A stretch of DNA of 5,228 nucleotides from an uncultured Oscillospiraceae bacterium (GTDB taxonomy: Bacteria > Bacillota > Clostridia > Oscillospirales > Oscillospiraceae), in assembly GCA_934675115.1 (NCBI GenBank), contig CAKUPH010000116.1:1-5228 (forward strand). Reading direction: 5' to 3'. Below the pieces are notes generated by a model. That model was not told the DNA's origin. It saw only the letters and a list, made by a program, of their open reading frames with translations, and searched no databases. The translations under genes and the position numbers were made by a program. Below are positions 1 through 5,228 of this stretch, one piece after another. Within the stretch, counting starts at the first letter, position 1. Each line of letters begins with the position of its first letter.

Positions 1-59
1 GCTTTTGACCGTCACACGATTTCCAATCGTGCTCGTTATGACCTCTTCGATACCGCTGC
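1..59 (-). tRNA. tRNA-Ser (anticodon GGA), 5' part only, cut by window edge
   Basis: Read on the minus strand from 59, the sequence folds as the 5' portion of a class II tRNA. The acceptor strand is GCAGCGG (59-53), followed by TA (52-51), a D arm closed by TCG/CGA, and an anticodon stem CACGA/TCGTG around the loop TTGGAAA (26-20). The anticodon GGA lies at 24-22 and reads serine UCC/UCU codons. After the stem, the start of a long variable arm (GACGG then TCAAAAGC) runs to the window edge, as expected for tRNA-Ser. The rest of the variable arm, the T arm and the 3' acceptor strand lie outside the window, so acceptor pairing cannot be checked. A strong promoter lies 44 bp upstream. In Bacillus a tRNA-Ser gene also sits in the wider neighbourhood of the SRP RNA and dnaX genes, so its presence fits the right-hand end of the window. 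Here it points the opposite way. Confidence 0.88.
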
Positions 60-102
60 AAGTCGGTTTCGGTCAGCTGCCACGTTCGCGACAGCATTGA
101 TT

Positions 103-130
103 ATTATACCAGCTTTTTCGCACTTGTCAA
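103..130 (-). promoter_or_regulatory. sigma-A promoter of tRNA-Ser
   Basis: On the minus strand TTGACA (130-125) and TATAAT (108-103) match both consensus hexamers exactly, with a 16-bp spacer. Transcription should start near 96, giving a leader of about 37 nt before the tRNA 5' end at 59. RNase P would remove this leader. Perfect consensus hexamers are typical of stable RNA genes. Confidence 0.87.
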
Positions 131-190
131 GAGAAAAATCTCGCTTCCGGAAAGTTTTTTGCACAGGCTGAAAACGGGGAAAGCAGCCGG

Positions 191-233
191 AAAAGAGAGG
201 GGCCGCCCGCCGGGACAGGACCAGCGGGCGGCC
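191..233 (-). terminator. intrinsic terminator of the permease gene
   Basis: A 10-bp perfect GC stem is formed by 201-210 (GGCCGCCCGC) and 224-233 (GCGGGCGGCC) around a 13-nt loop. In the minus direction it is followed by CCTCTCTTTT (200-191), a modest T tract. It begins 20 nt after the permease stop codon. The T tract is interrupted by C, so termination may be incomplete. The tRNA promoter lies downstream in the same direction, so readthrough would enter the tRNA gene. Confidence 0.7.
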
Positions 234-253
234 GGGTATTTTCGCGCCGTTTT

Positions 254-1603
254 TTACGGCAGGAACGGGAAGAAGGTCATGATGGCCACGGCCAGCAGGT
301 TGCCCAGGAAGGTGAACAGCACGGTGGTCATGGCGATGGGGGGATAGCCCTCCTTGTACTTGATGCCGGTGATGCTCATCATGGCGACGATGGCTCCGGC
401 AAAGGGCAGGGAGTCCAGCACGGTGGTGGACAGCAGCAGCACGCGGAAGGCGTAGCCCGCATTGACGCCCAGCACGGGGATGAAGGTGTTGGCGGCCACG
501 ACGGCTGCCACCAGCATACCGGCGGCGGAAGCGGCGGCGCCCAGCAGCAGGATGGCCATGAGGGACAGGGCCAGCAGGGCGGGGCCGGGCAGGGAGATGA
601 AGAAGTTCTTGATGGTCTCAAAGGAGGGCGCGGCCTCGATGGCGTAGCCCAGCGTGTAGTTGAGCAGGATGATGGCGGGGATGCCCGCGATGGTCACGCC
701 GTCGTTCAGGCTGTTGACCACGGTCATGACGCGGCTGGTGCCGTTGGCCTTGGGCACATAAGCGCCGTAGCAGATGATGGCGGCCACGCAGCCCACGGCC
801 ATGGAGGCCCATGCGGCGCTCTTGAAGAACAGGTTGTAGCCCACGGGGATGATGACCAGAGGGATGATAGTCAGGATGACGGGGGGCAGATGGCTCTCGT
901 CCACATTGGCGGGGGCCAGCGGGCCGTACTCGAACTTCATGCCGCTGCTGACGTCCTTGACCATCATCTTATTGACATAGAAAGCGGACATGCCGAACAC
1001 GAACACCACGAACACCAGACCGGCCACCAGACCGGAGCTGGAGCCGACGCCGTAGTCGCCGAGGATCATGGCGCACATGACGTTGGGGGCGGCGAGGGAG
1101 CCGGGGGTGACGTTGCCCAGCGTGGAGCCCAGCACCAGCATCACGGGCATGTACTTGCGGGGGATGTCGGCCTCATACATGACGCCGGTGGCGATGCCGA
1201 TCATGGTGAACAGGGAGGCAAAGGGGTCAACGCCCACGTAGTTGAAGATGACGTTCATGATGATCACGCAGGAGAAGCCGATCATGCGCTTTTTCTGGGC
1301 GGTGGCGTTTTTGCCCAGCAGGTTCAGCAGGAACCGGGACAGGGAATGGGCTGCGCCGGAGTCGATGAACAGCTTGCCGAAGATGGCACCGAACAGGTAC
1401 AGGGGCAGCAGGGTAGCTGCCTGAGAGCCGACCTGAGGCATGATGGTCTCGTTGAAGCTCTCGATAATGGGCATGCCGTTGGTGACCAGCACTACAAGGC
1501 AGGCGACCATGACCACATAGGCCAGGTGGAACCCCTTATAGGTAAAGAAGATGACGATGAAAAACGCAACGAAGATACCGATCAGGCCAATGATGTCTTG
1601 CAT
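254..1603 (-). CDS. GntP-type (ion transporter superfamily) permease
   Basis: This 449-residue protein is an integral membrane carrier, almost entirely hydrophobic, with roughly 11-13 predicted membrane segments. Examples are residues 4-22, 26-41, 60-80, 181-199, 230-247, 302-324, 342-385 and 427-446. The N-terminal half follows the gluconate permease layout: a first helix, then YKGFHLAYV (22-30), NGMP (42-45) and a GAIFGKLFIDSG stretch (72-83). The glycine/proline-rich run GSTLGNVTPGSLAAPN (149-164) resembles the re-entrant loop of this superfamily. Length matches the usual 440-450 residues. Known GntP members import gluconate and related sugar or hydroxy acids with protons; the substrate here cannot be assigned. 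I chose ATG at 1603 because GGAAGTGGA (1619-1611) sits 7 nt upstream as a ribosome binding site. A TTG at 1621 would add six residues but overlaps that site. The gene is divergent from an AraC regulator, its likely controller. A more distant family such as CitMHS-like or DcuC-like carriers is the main alternative. Confidence 0.78.
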   Translation of the reverse strand: MQDIIGLIGIFVAFFIVIFFTYKGFHLAYVVMVACLVVLVTNGMPIIESFNETIMPQVGSQAATLLPLYLFGAIFGKLFIDSGAAHSLSRFLLNLLGKNATAQKKRMIGFSCVIIMNVIFNYVGVDPFASLFTMIGIATGVMYEADIPRKYMPVMLVLGSTLGNVTPGSLAAPNVMCAMILGDYGVGSSSGLVAGLVFVVFVFGMSAFYVNKMMVKDVSSGMKFEYGPLAPANVDESHLPPVILTIIPLVIIPVGYNLFFKSAAWASMAVGCVAAIICYGAYVPKANGTSRVMTVVNSLNDGVTIAGIPAIILLNYTLGYAIEAAPSFETIKNFFISLPGPALLALSLMAILLLGAAASAAGMLVAAVVAANTFIPVLGVNAGYAFRVLLLSTTVLDSLPFAGAIVAMMSITGIKYKEGYPPIAMTTVLFTFLGNLLAVAIMTFFPFLP

Positions 1604-1650
1604 GTAAAATTCCACTTCCAATCTGATTCTCTCATGTTAAAACAGGACTG

Positions 1651-1722
1651 AATATATATCGGATCGATCCGGCTATTAGAATACAGGATTTCAATTTGCG
1701 GCGATAGGTCGGCAAACCGCAA
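1651..1722. promoter_or_regulatory. divergent control region with candidate operator repeats
   Basis: The spacer between the permease and regulator genes holds three copies of TTGCSG: TTGCGG on plus at 1696-1701, and on minus TTGCCG (1715-1710) and TTGCGG (1722-1717). The outer pair forms an inverted repeat with a 15-bp gap, and the two minus copies are in tandem with a 7-bp period. A perfect 12-bp palindrome, CGGATCGATCCG, lies at 1660-1671. The best minus-strand -10 for the permease is TATATT (1656-1651), and no good -35 lies 16-18 bp upstream. A weak -35 beside repeats fits activator-dependent transcription by the neighbouring AraC protein. This is inference from position and repeat structure only. 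Confidence 0.35.
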
Positions 1723-1743
1723 TGTTTCTGTCCTCTGTTGCAC

Positions 1744-1773
1744 TTGAATTTCCGCCCCGGGCCGGTATATAAT
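1744..1773 (+). promoter_or_regulatory. promoter of the AraC-family regulator gene
   Basis: TTGAAT (1744-1749) and TATAAT (1768-1773) are separated by 18 bp. The expected start of transcription is near 1780, about 29 nt before the ATG. The -35 lies about 22 bp from the end of the TTGCSG repeat cluster, so autoregulation by the encoded protein is possible. Confidence 0.6.
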
Positions 1774-1808
1774 AAAGGAAAGAAAGCGGAAAGGACCGGT
1801 GAAGCGCC

Positions 1809-2810
1809 ATGGCGATGGATCCCAAGCTCAAGGAAGAATTCAAGAAGCAGTCTCTCCCGCTGGTGGACGTGTCCGAGTGGTACGGACAGCGGTATCTGGC
1901 GGCCCTGCGGGAGCCGGAGCCGGTGCGCTGCCGCCCGTTTCCCCGGGGCATCGGCCTGCCCATCCATCAGGACCACTGCGTGGAGATGACCTATGTGTTC
2001 GAGGGCGAGATCAGCTATATGGCAGAAGGCCGGGTCATCGTGCTGGAGGCTGGGGACCTGCTGTTTATCGGGCGGCAGGCGGCCCACGGCATCCGTCCCG
2101 CCGGGGCGGACGATCTGGCCATCAATTTTTACTTTCGGCCGGACTTTCTGAAGGCCCTCCGGGGGAGCATGGCCCTGCCCGCCGACCTCGATATGTTTCT
2201 GTCCGATGTGCCCAAGGAGGACAAGCGATGGATGCCTTACCTCTACTTCAAGACGGGCGGACATTTGCCTATCCATAACCTTGCGGAGGTGATGCTGTCC
2301 GAGGTGCTGCCCCATTTCAGCCGGGACTACCGGGGCAGCCCGGCTCCGCTGGAGGATGAGGTGGGCCGGGCGGCCATGTCCATGCTGTTCCGCTTTATCG
2401 CCCGGGACCTTACGGCCCAGGCCAGCGGGGCCACGGCCTATATCGAACAGGAGGCCCTGCGCACCCTCTATGGCTATATTGACGAACACTATCAGAACGC
2501 CAGTCTGAGCGAGCTGGCCCGGCTGATGAACTGCTCGGAGTCGGCGGCCAGCCGCCAGATCCGGAAGCTCACCGGCTCCACCTTTACTGAGCTGGTGCAG
2601 AACCGTCGGTTCGAGCGGGCCCGCTGGTTTCTGGAGGACAGCATGATCCCTGTCAGCGACATTGCCGCCGCCGTGGGGTACGAAAACTTCAGCTATTTTT
2701 ACCGCCGCTTCCGGCAGCTGTACGGCTGCTCGCCCAACCGCTACCGGCAGCTTTATGACCAGCGGCAGCCTGGCGGCCGGAACCGGCGGGGGATGCCCGC
2801 GGACATATGA
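1809..2810 (+). CDS. AraC/XylS-family transcriptional regulator with cupin sensor domain
   Basis: This 333-residue cytoplasmic DNA-binding protein has two recognisable parts. Residues about 45-110 form an AraC-type cupin: HQDHCVEMTYVFEGEI (53-68) and AAHGIRP (91-97) carry the conserved histidines and the turn glycine of such sensors, where a small ligand would bind. Residues about 215-317 form the double helix-turn-helix domain. The first helix-turn-helix is SLSELARLMNCSESAASRQI (232-251). The second contains the family signature: IAAAVGYENFSYFYRRF (285-301) followed by GCSPNRYRQ (306-314). The length is slightly above the typical 280-300 because of a short polar C-terminal tail. ATG at 1809 is preceded by GGTGA (1798-1802) at 6 nt and by AAAGGA (1790-1795). 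An in-frame ATG two codons later is an alternative. The divergent permease is the most likely target, with the downstream oxidoreductase a possible second. The inducer is unknown, and activator or repressor mode cannot be read from the sequence. Confidence 0.92.
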   Translation: MAMDPKLKEEFKKQSLPLVDVSEWYGQRYLAALREPEPVRCRPFPRGIGLPIHQDHCVEMTYVFEGEISYMAEGRVIVLEAGDLLFIGRQAAHGIRPAGADDLAINFYFRPDFLKALRGSMALPADLDMFLSDVPKEDKRWMPYLYFKTGGHLPIHNLAEVMLSEVLPHFSRDYRGSPAPLEDEVGRAAMSMLFRFIARDLTAQASGATAYIEQEALRTLYGYIDEHYQNASLSELARLMNCSESAASRQIRKLTGSTFTELVQNRRFERARWFLEDSMIPVSDIAAAVGYENFSYFYRRFRQLYGCSPNRYRQLYDQRQPGGRNRRGMPADI

Positions 2811-2857
2811 TAGTATTACAGAAAGAAAAACCGGGAGCGGGGCTGCGATTCCCGTAC

Positions 2858-2886
2858 TTGACGGCTCCGGAAAATCCAGGTATGCT
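2858..2886 (+). promoter_or_regulatory. promoter candidate of the oxidoreductase gene
   Basis: TTGACG (2858-2863) and TATGCT (2881-2886) are spaced by 17 bp, giving a predicted start near 2893. The leader before the ATG at 2941 would be about 48 nt. A short inverted repeat, CGGGA (2832-2836) with TCCCG (2850-2854), ends 3 bp before the -35 and could be an operator. It has no T tract, so it is not a terminator. The oxidoreductase may therefore be transcribed independently as well as by readthrough from the regulator gene. Confidence 0.6.
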
Positions 2887-2929
2887 GTTTGTGAAAATGA
2901 TCCGCATGGAAATGTGGAGATACAGGATC

Positions 2930-2934
2930 GGAGG
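2930..2934 (+). promoter_or_regulatory. ribosome binding site fixing the oxidoreductase start
   Basis: GGAGG lies 6 nt before the ATG at 2941. It fixes that codon as the start against a longer in-frame reading that would extend upstream into the regulator gene. Confidence 0.85.
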
Positions 2935-2940
2935 CGTCAT

Positions 2941-3927
2941 ATGAAAGCAGTCATCATTGAACAGTTCGGCGGGCCGGAGCAGCTCGTTTACACCGATATG
3001 CCAAAGCCCGTGCCGCAGGGAGATGAGATTCTGGTGCGCAACGAGATGATCGGCGTTGGTAAGCCCGACTACCTCATGCGCAGCGGAAACGACCCCTATC
3101 TGCGGGACAAGCTGCCCCTTATTGTCGGCAACGAGAGCGCCGGTATCGTGGAGGCCATTGGCCCCGACGTGAAGCACATCAAGGTGGGCGACGCGGTGTC
3201 CGTCCTCAACGGCACGGGCTGCGGCTCCCACGCGGAGTATTCCTGCGCTCAGGAACGGTTCGCCCTCGTTCTGCCGAAGGGCCTCTCCCCCACGCAGGTG
3301 CCGGGGGTGCTGAACCTGCAGGTGGCTTACGCCCTGCTCAACGACGTGGGCCGGGGCACCGACGGGCAGTCCCTCTACATCTCCGGCGCGGCGGGCGGCA
3401 TCGGCACCACCCTCATCCAGATGGCCAAGGCGAAGGGCATGGACGTGGTGGCCAGCGCTTCTACCGACGAAAAGTGCGCGGTGCTGCGGAGCATCGGCGC
3501 GGACTGCGTGTTCAACTACAAGACGGCGGACGTCAAGGAGACTATCCTGAACCACACCAACGGCCGGGGCGTGGACCTCATTTACGACCAGCTCTGCGGG
3601 CCGGATTTTGCAAAGCAGTTCGACTATCTGGCGGATTTCGGCCAGATCGTGCTGTATAACTGGCTCAACGGCTCCCCGGAGCTGGACCAGCTGGACACCA
3701 TCATAAAGCGGGCGTGGCACGGCAACGCCGTCCGTGCCTTCTCCTTCCACGCCTTTGATGACAAGCGGGAGCGCCGCATCACCAACGCGGAAAAGTGCTT
3801 CCGGATGGTGCTGGACGGGCGGGTGAAGCCCGTGGTGGACTGCATCCTGCCCCTGTCCGAGGCCCGGCAGGCCCACGAGCGGCTGGACTCCGGCAAGGCC
3901 ATCGGCAAGATCGTCCTCAAGCCCTGA
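2941..3927 (+). CDS. zinc-independent MDR oxidoreductase, quinone oxidoreductase-like
   Basis: This 328-residue soluble enzyme belongs to the medium-chain dehydrogenase/reductase superfamily, quinone oxidoreductase branch. It would use NAD(P)H to reduce a quinone, enone or similar carbonyl; the substrate is unknown. It opens with the typical MKAVIIEQFGGPEQL. GNESAGIVEAIG (63-74) matches the family G-x-E-x-A-G motif. The nucleotide-binding Rossmann motif is SGAAGGIGTTLIQMAKAKG (148-166), where AAGGIG is typical of the quinone oxidoreductase group. The C-terminal end, GKAIGKIVLKP (318-328), is also typical. The catalytic and structural zinc cysteine/histidine sets of zinc alcohol dehydrogenases are absent; GVGKPDYLMRSG (38-49) occupies the active-site position. 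Length matches the usual 320-340. It lies 130 bp downstream of the AraC regulator on the same strand, with its own promoter candidate and a terminator just after it. Its substrate may relate to the permease cargo, but that is conjecture. Confidence 0.9.
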   Translation: MKAVIIEQFGGPEQLVYTDMPKPVPQGDEILVRNEMIGVGKPDYLMRSGNDPYLRDKLPLIVGNESAGIVEAIGPDVKHIKVGDAVSVLNGTGCGSHAEYSCAQERFALVLPKGLSPTQVPGVLNLQVAYALLNDVGRGTDGQSLYISGAAGGIGTTLIQMAKAKGMDVVASASTDEKCAVLRSIGADCVFNYKTADVKETILNHTNGRGVDLIYDQLCGPDFAKQFDYLADFGQIVLYNWLNGSPELDQLDTIIKRAWHGNAVRAFSFHAFDDKRERRITNAEKCFRMVLDGRVKPVVDCILPLSEARQAHERLDSGKAIGKIVLKP

Positions 3928-3958
3928 CGGGATATACGAAATCGAACGGAGCGGAAAC

Positions 3959-4001
3959 GTGCCATGCCCGGCTGAACGCCGGGTATGGCACTTCTGATTT
4001 T
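3959..4001 (+). terminator. strong intrinsic terminator after the oxidoreductase
   Basis: A 14-bp stem pairs 3959-3972 (GTGCCATGCCCGGC) with 3978-3991 (GCCGGGTATGGCAC). It has one G-U pair and a 5-nt loop, TGAAC. The stem is followed by the T-rich tail TTCTGATTTT. It begins 31 nt after the oxidoreductase stop codon and isolates that gene from the SRP RNA promoter downstream. Confidence 0.9.
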
Positions 4002-4032
4002 CTCCGCCTGAAAATTTTTTGACAGATTGCTG

Positions 4033-4061
4033 TTGATAATTTCAAAAAGATATAGTACAAT
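4033..4061 (+). promoter_or_regulatory. sigma-A promoter of the SRP RNA gene
   Basis: TTGATA (4033-4038) and TACAAT (4056-4061) are spaced by exactly 17 bp in AT-rich DNA, with a predicted start near 4068. Each hexamer is one base from consensus, as expected for a stable RNA gene. The same promoter may also supply dnaX. Confidence 0.85.
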
Positions 4062-4079
4062 ACAATTTAGCTTTGTTTC

Positions 4080-4382
4080 GCTTCGATGCAGGACAAGGCC
4101 GCGCTAGTTGGGGAGATAGCGGTGCCCTGTACCTGCAACCCGCTACAGCAGGGATGAATCCCGGCCCCCGGAGGCGGACTGTGCCGTCTGCCCCATATAA
4201 GCAGCGATGATAGATCGGTCCCGCGCAACCCGGTCCCGTGAACCGTGTCAGGCGGGGAACCGAGCAGCACTAAGCGGATCGCCAGGTGTGCCGCGGGGCT
4301 GCCGATCTTGAGCCGGCTGTATGGGTAACGGGCATATCCCGCCCTTCAAAGGCCGGTGCGCGGTCTTGTCCTGTATCGAAGC
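4080..4382 (+). other. SRP RNA precursor stem joining 5' and 3' ends (candidate RNase III site and terminator stem)
   Basis: Positions 4080-4104 pair with 4358-4382 over 25 consecutive base pairs, interrupted only by two G-U wobbles. The inner part (about 4098-4104 with 4358-4364) is helix 1 of the mature SRP RNA. The outer 18 bp extend beyond the mature ends and would give double-stranded RNA flanking the functional molecule. In Bacillus subtilis the precursor of this RNA is trimmed by RNase III, and this stem is a natural substrate for the same step. It is followed by A and six T (4384-4389), so it could also act as a terminator stem, although its partner strands lie 250 nt apart. Confidence 0.75.
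4096..4366 (+). ncRNA. ffs: SRP RNA, large bacterial type (scRNA, 4.5S RNA equivalent with Alu domain)
   Basis: This RNA is the scaffold of the signal recognition particle, which binds Ffh and targets nascent membrane proteins to FtsY and the translocon. The 5' part, GCTAGTTGGGGAGATAGCGG (4103-4122) followed by TGCCCTGTACCTGCAACCCG (4123-4142), closely resembles the Alu domain of Bacillus scRNA. The S-domain tip is classic: GTCAGG (4247-4252), stem CGG (4253-4255), GGAA tetraloop (4256-4259), stem CCG (4260-4262) and AGCAGC (4263-4268). This is the Ffh M-domain site. GATCGG (4213-4218) and the CCGATC near 4302 contribute to the long helix 5. A side hairpin, GGCGGAC/GTCTGCC with a 6-nt loop, occupies 4173-4192, where the Bacillus RNA also has one. 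The mature ends are estimated from helix 1 and give about 271 nt, the Bacillus size. The primary transcript probably spans about 4068-4389. dnaX follows immediately, as in Bacillus (scr-dnaX). Confidence 0.93.
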
Positions 4383-4406
4383 ATTTTTTATGGAGTGTGA
4401 TCGGCG

Positions 4407-5228
4407 ATGTATCAGGCCCTATACCGCAAGTGGCGACCCCGCACCTTTGACGATGTGGTGGGGCAGGAGCATATCACCGAGACCCTCAAGCGGCAGGTGG
4501 CCGCGGGCCGCATGTCTCACGCCTATCTGTTCACCGGCACCCGCGGCACGGGCAAGACCACCTGCGCCAAGCTGCTGGCCCGGGCGGTGAACTGCCTTGA
4601 CCCGCAGGACGGCAACCCCTGCGGGAAATGCGAGGCCTGCGTGGGCATCGAGAATGGCTCCGTGCTGGACGTGCTGGAGCTGGACGCCGCCTCCAACAAC
4701 CGGGTGGACGACATCCGGGCCATTCTGGACGAGGCAGTCTACACCCCTGCCACGGTAAAAAAACGTGTCTACATCATCGACGAGGTCCATATGCTGTCGG
4801 CTCAGGCGTTCAACGCCTTGCTGCAAATTCTGGAAGAGCCGCCTGCCCACCTCATGTTCATTCTGGCCACCACCGAGATCCACAAGGTGCCCGCCACCAT
4901 CAAGAGCCGCTGCCAGCAGTTCTCCTTCAAGCGCATCCGCGCGGAGGAGATCGAAGGCCGCCTGCTGTACGTGGCGGGGCAGGAGGGCATCGACCTGACA
5001 AGCGACGGTGCAGCCCTCATCGCCCGACTGGCTGACGGCGGCATGCGGGACGCTCTCTCTCTGCTGGACCAGTGCGTGGGCGCGGGAGGGACCGTGGACG
5101 AGGACCGGGTGTTTTCCGCACTCGGCCTTGCGGGCAATCTGGAAACTGCCGCCCTCATGGGCGACATTGCCGACGGCGACGGCGCGGCGGCGCTGGCCCG
5201 GCTGGACAAACTGTACGCCGGGGGCAAG
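4407..5228 (+). CDS. dnaX: DNA polymerase III subunit gamma/tau, 5' part, runs off window
   Basis: DnaX is the AAA+ clamp-loader subunit that links the polymerase III cores and loads the beta sliding clamp. The first 274 codons are present with no stop before the window edge. The start MYQALYRKWRPRTFDDVVGQEH is the family's canonical N-terminus. Walker A is GTRGTGKT (44-51). The zinc module is C63, C72, C75 and C78. Walker B is VYIIDEVHML (121-130). Sensor 1 lies at ATT (154-156), the arginine finger in SRC (167-169), and sensor 2 around GGMRDALSLLDQ (211-222). All key residues are intact. Clamp-interaction, tau and any frameshift regions lie beyond the window. GGAG (4392-4395) is 11 nt before the ATG, a slightly long spacing. 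Only 24 nt separate the SRP RNA stem from the ATG, so there is little room for a separate promoter and dnaX may depend on readthrough from the SRP RNA promoter. In Bacillus the next genes are yaaK and recR. Confidence 0.97.
   Translation, partial: MYQALYRKWRPRTFDDVVGQEHITETLKRQVAAGRMSHAYLFTGTRGTGKTTCAKLLARAVNCLDPQDGNPCGKCEACVGIENGSVLDVLELDAASNNRVDDIRAILDEAVYTPATVKKRVYIIDEVHMLSAQAFNALLQILEEPPAHLMFILATTEIHKVPATIKSRCQQFSFKRIRAEEIEGRLLYVAGQEGIDLTSDGAALIARLADGGMRDALSLLDQCVGAGGTVDEDRVFSALGLAGNLETAALMGDIADGDGAAALARLDKLYAGGK

Noticed and set aside
145..152. Short palindrome TTCCGGAA followed by a T run, as a terminator
   Set aside because: The palindrome has no loop and is too short to form a stable hairpin. 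It lies upstream of the tRNA promoter, where no plus-strand gene ends.
1601..1621. TTG start at 1621 for the permease
   Set aside because: The TTG overlaps the ribosome binding site GGAAGTGGA that serves the ATG at 1603, and the added residues do not resemble the start of a membrane carrier.
890..1651. 253-codon plus-strand open frame rich in His, Gly and Asp, antisense to the permease
   Set aside because: Its His/Gly/Asp/Gln-heavy composition is what a GC-rich membrane-protein gene produces when read on the other strand. It has no recognisable domain, and the permease frame is clearly the coding one.
1632..2489. 285-codon minus-strand open frame opposite the AraC gene and the divergent spacer
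   Set aside because: It is a shadow of the regulator's codon bias. Its end lies in the spacer and no family is recognisable, whereas the plus strand encodes a well-formed AraC protein.
2662..2940. In-frame N-terminal extension of the oxidoreductase to an ATG at 2662
   Set aside because: The extension would overlap the regulator's second helix-turn-helix in another frame. The canonical MDR start MKAVIIEQFG and a GGAGG 6 nt upstream fix the start at 2941.
2689..3876. 395-codon minus-strand open frame opposite the oxidoreductase
   Set aside because: It fully overlaps a gene with clear MDR motifs, its translation is low-complexity His/Val/Ala-rich sequence without a domain, and no promoter or ribosome binding site supports it.
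4019..4024. Perfect TTGACA as -35 of the SRP RNA promoter
   Set aside because: No -10-like hexamer lies 16-18 bp downstream. The TTGATA at 4033 pairs with TACAAT at exactly 17 bp.
4321..4590. Plus-strand open frame of 89 codons across the end of the SRP RNA and the start of dnaX
   Set aside because: It runs through the structured SRP RNA and is out of frame with dnaX, and its translation shows no domain.
4419..4883. 154-codon minus-strand open frame inside dnaX
   Set aside because: It lies opposite the Walker A, zinc and Walker B regions of an unmistakable DnaX and has no features of its own.

Overview
The window looks like chromosomal DNA from a GC-rich member of the Clostridia, probably a gut-type Oscillospiraceae/Ruminococcaceae relative. 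The main grounds are a large, Bacillus/Clostridium-type SRP RNA with an Alu domain directly upstream of dnaX, strong sigma-A-type promoters, Gram-positive ribosome binding sites and strongly GC-biased third codon positions. The lineage is an inference; no species can be named from this stretch.

Layout, left to right. Positions 1-59 hold the 5' part of a tRNA-Ser(GGA) gene on the minus strand, cut by the window edge, with a near-perfect promoter at 103-130. Next comes a minus-strand terminator (191-233) and a minus-strand GntP-type carboxylate/sugar-acid permease (254-1603). A 205-bp divergent spacer with candidate operator repeats separates it from an AraC-family regulator on the plus strand (1809-2810). 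A zinc-independent quinone-oxidoreductase-like dehydrogenase (2941-3927) follows, with its own promoter candidate and a strong terminator. A strong promoter (4033-4061) then drives the SRP RNA (mature part about 4096-4366), whose precursor ends pair in a 25-bp helix. dnaX (DNA polymerase III tau/gamma) starts 24 nt after that helix and runs off the right edge.

The two ends are housekeeping: translation (tRNA-Ser), protein targeting (SRP RNA) and replication (dnaX). The three genes between them look like an accessory metabolic module. The cupin-AraC regulator probably senses a small metabolite and controls the divergent permease, and possibly the downstream oxidoreductase. The permease substrate and the oxidoreductase substrate cannot be read from the sequence.

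I found no mobile element, CRISPR array, phage gene or defence system, and nothing that convincingly represents a new system. The points most worth a second look are the divergent operator region, the SRP RNA precursor stem with its possible link to dnaX expression, and a 45-codon open frame that exactly bridges the regulator and oxidoreductase genes.
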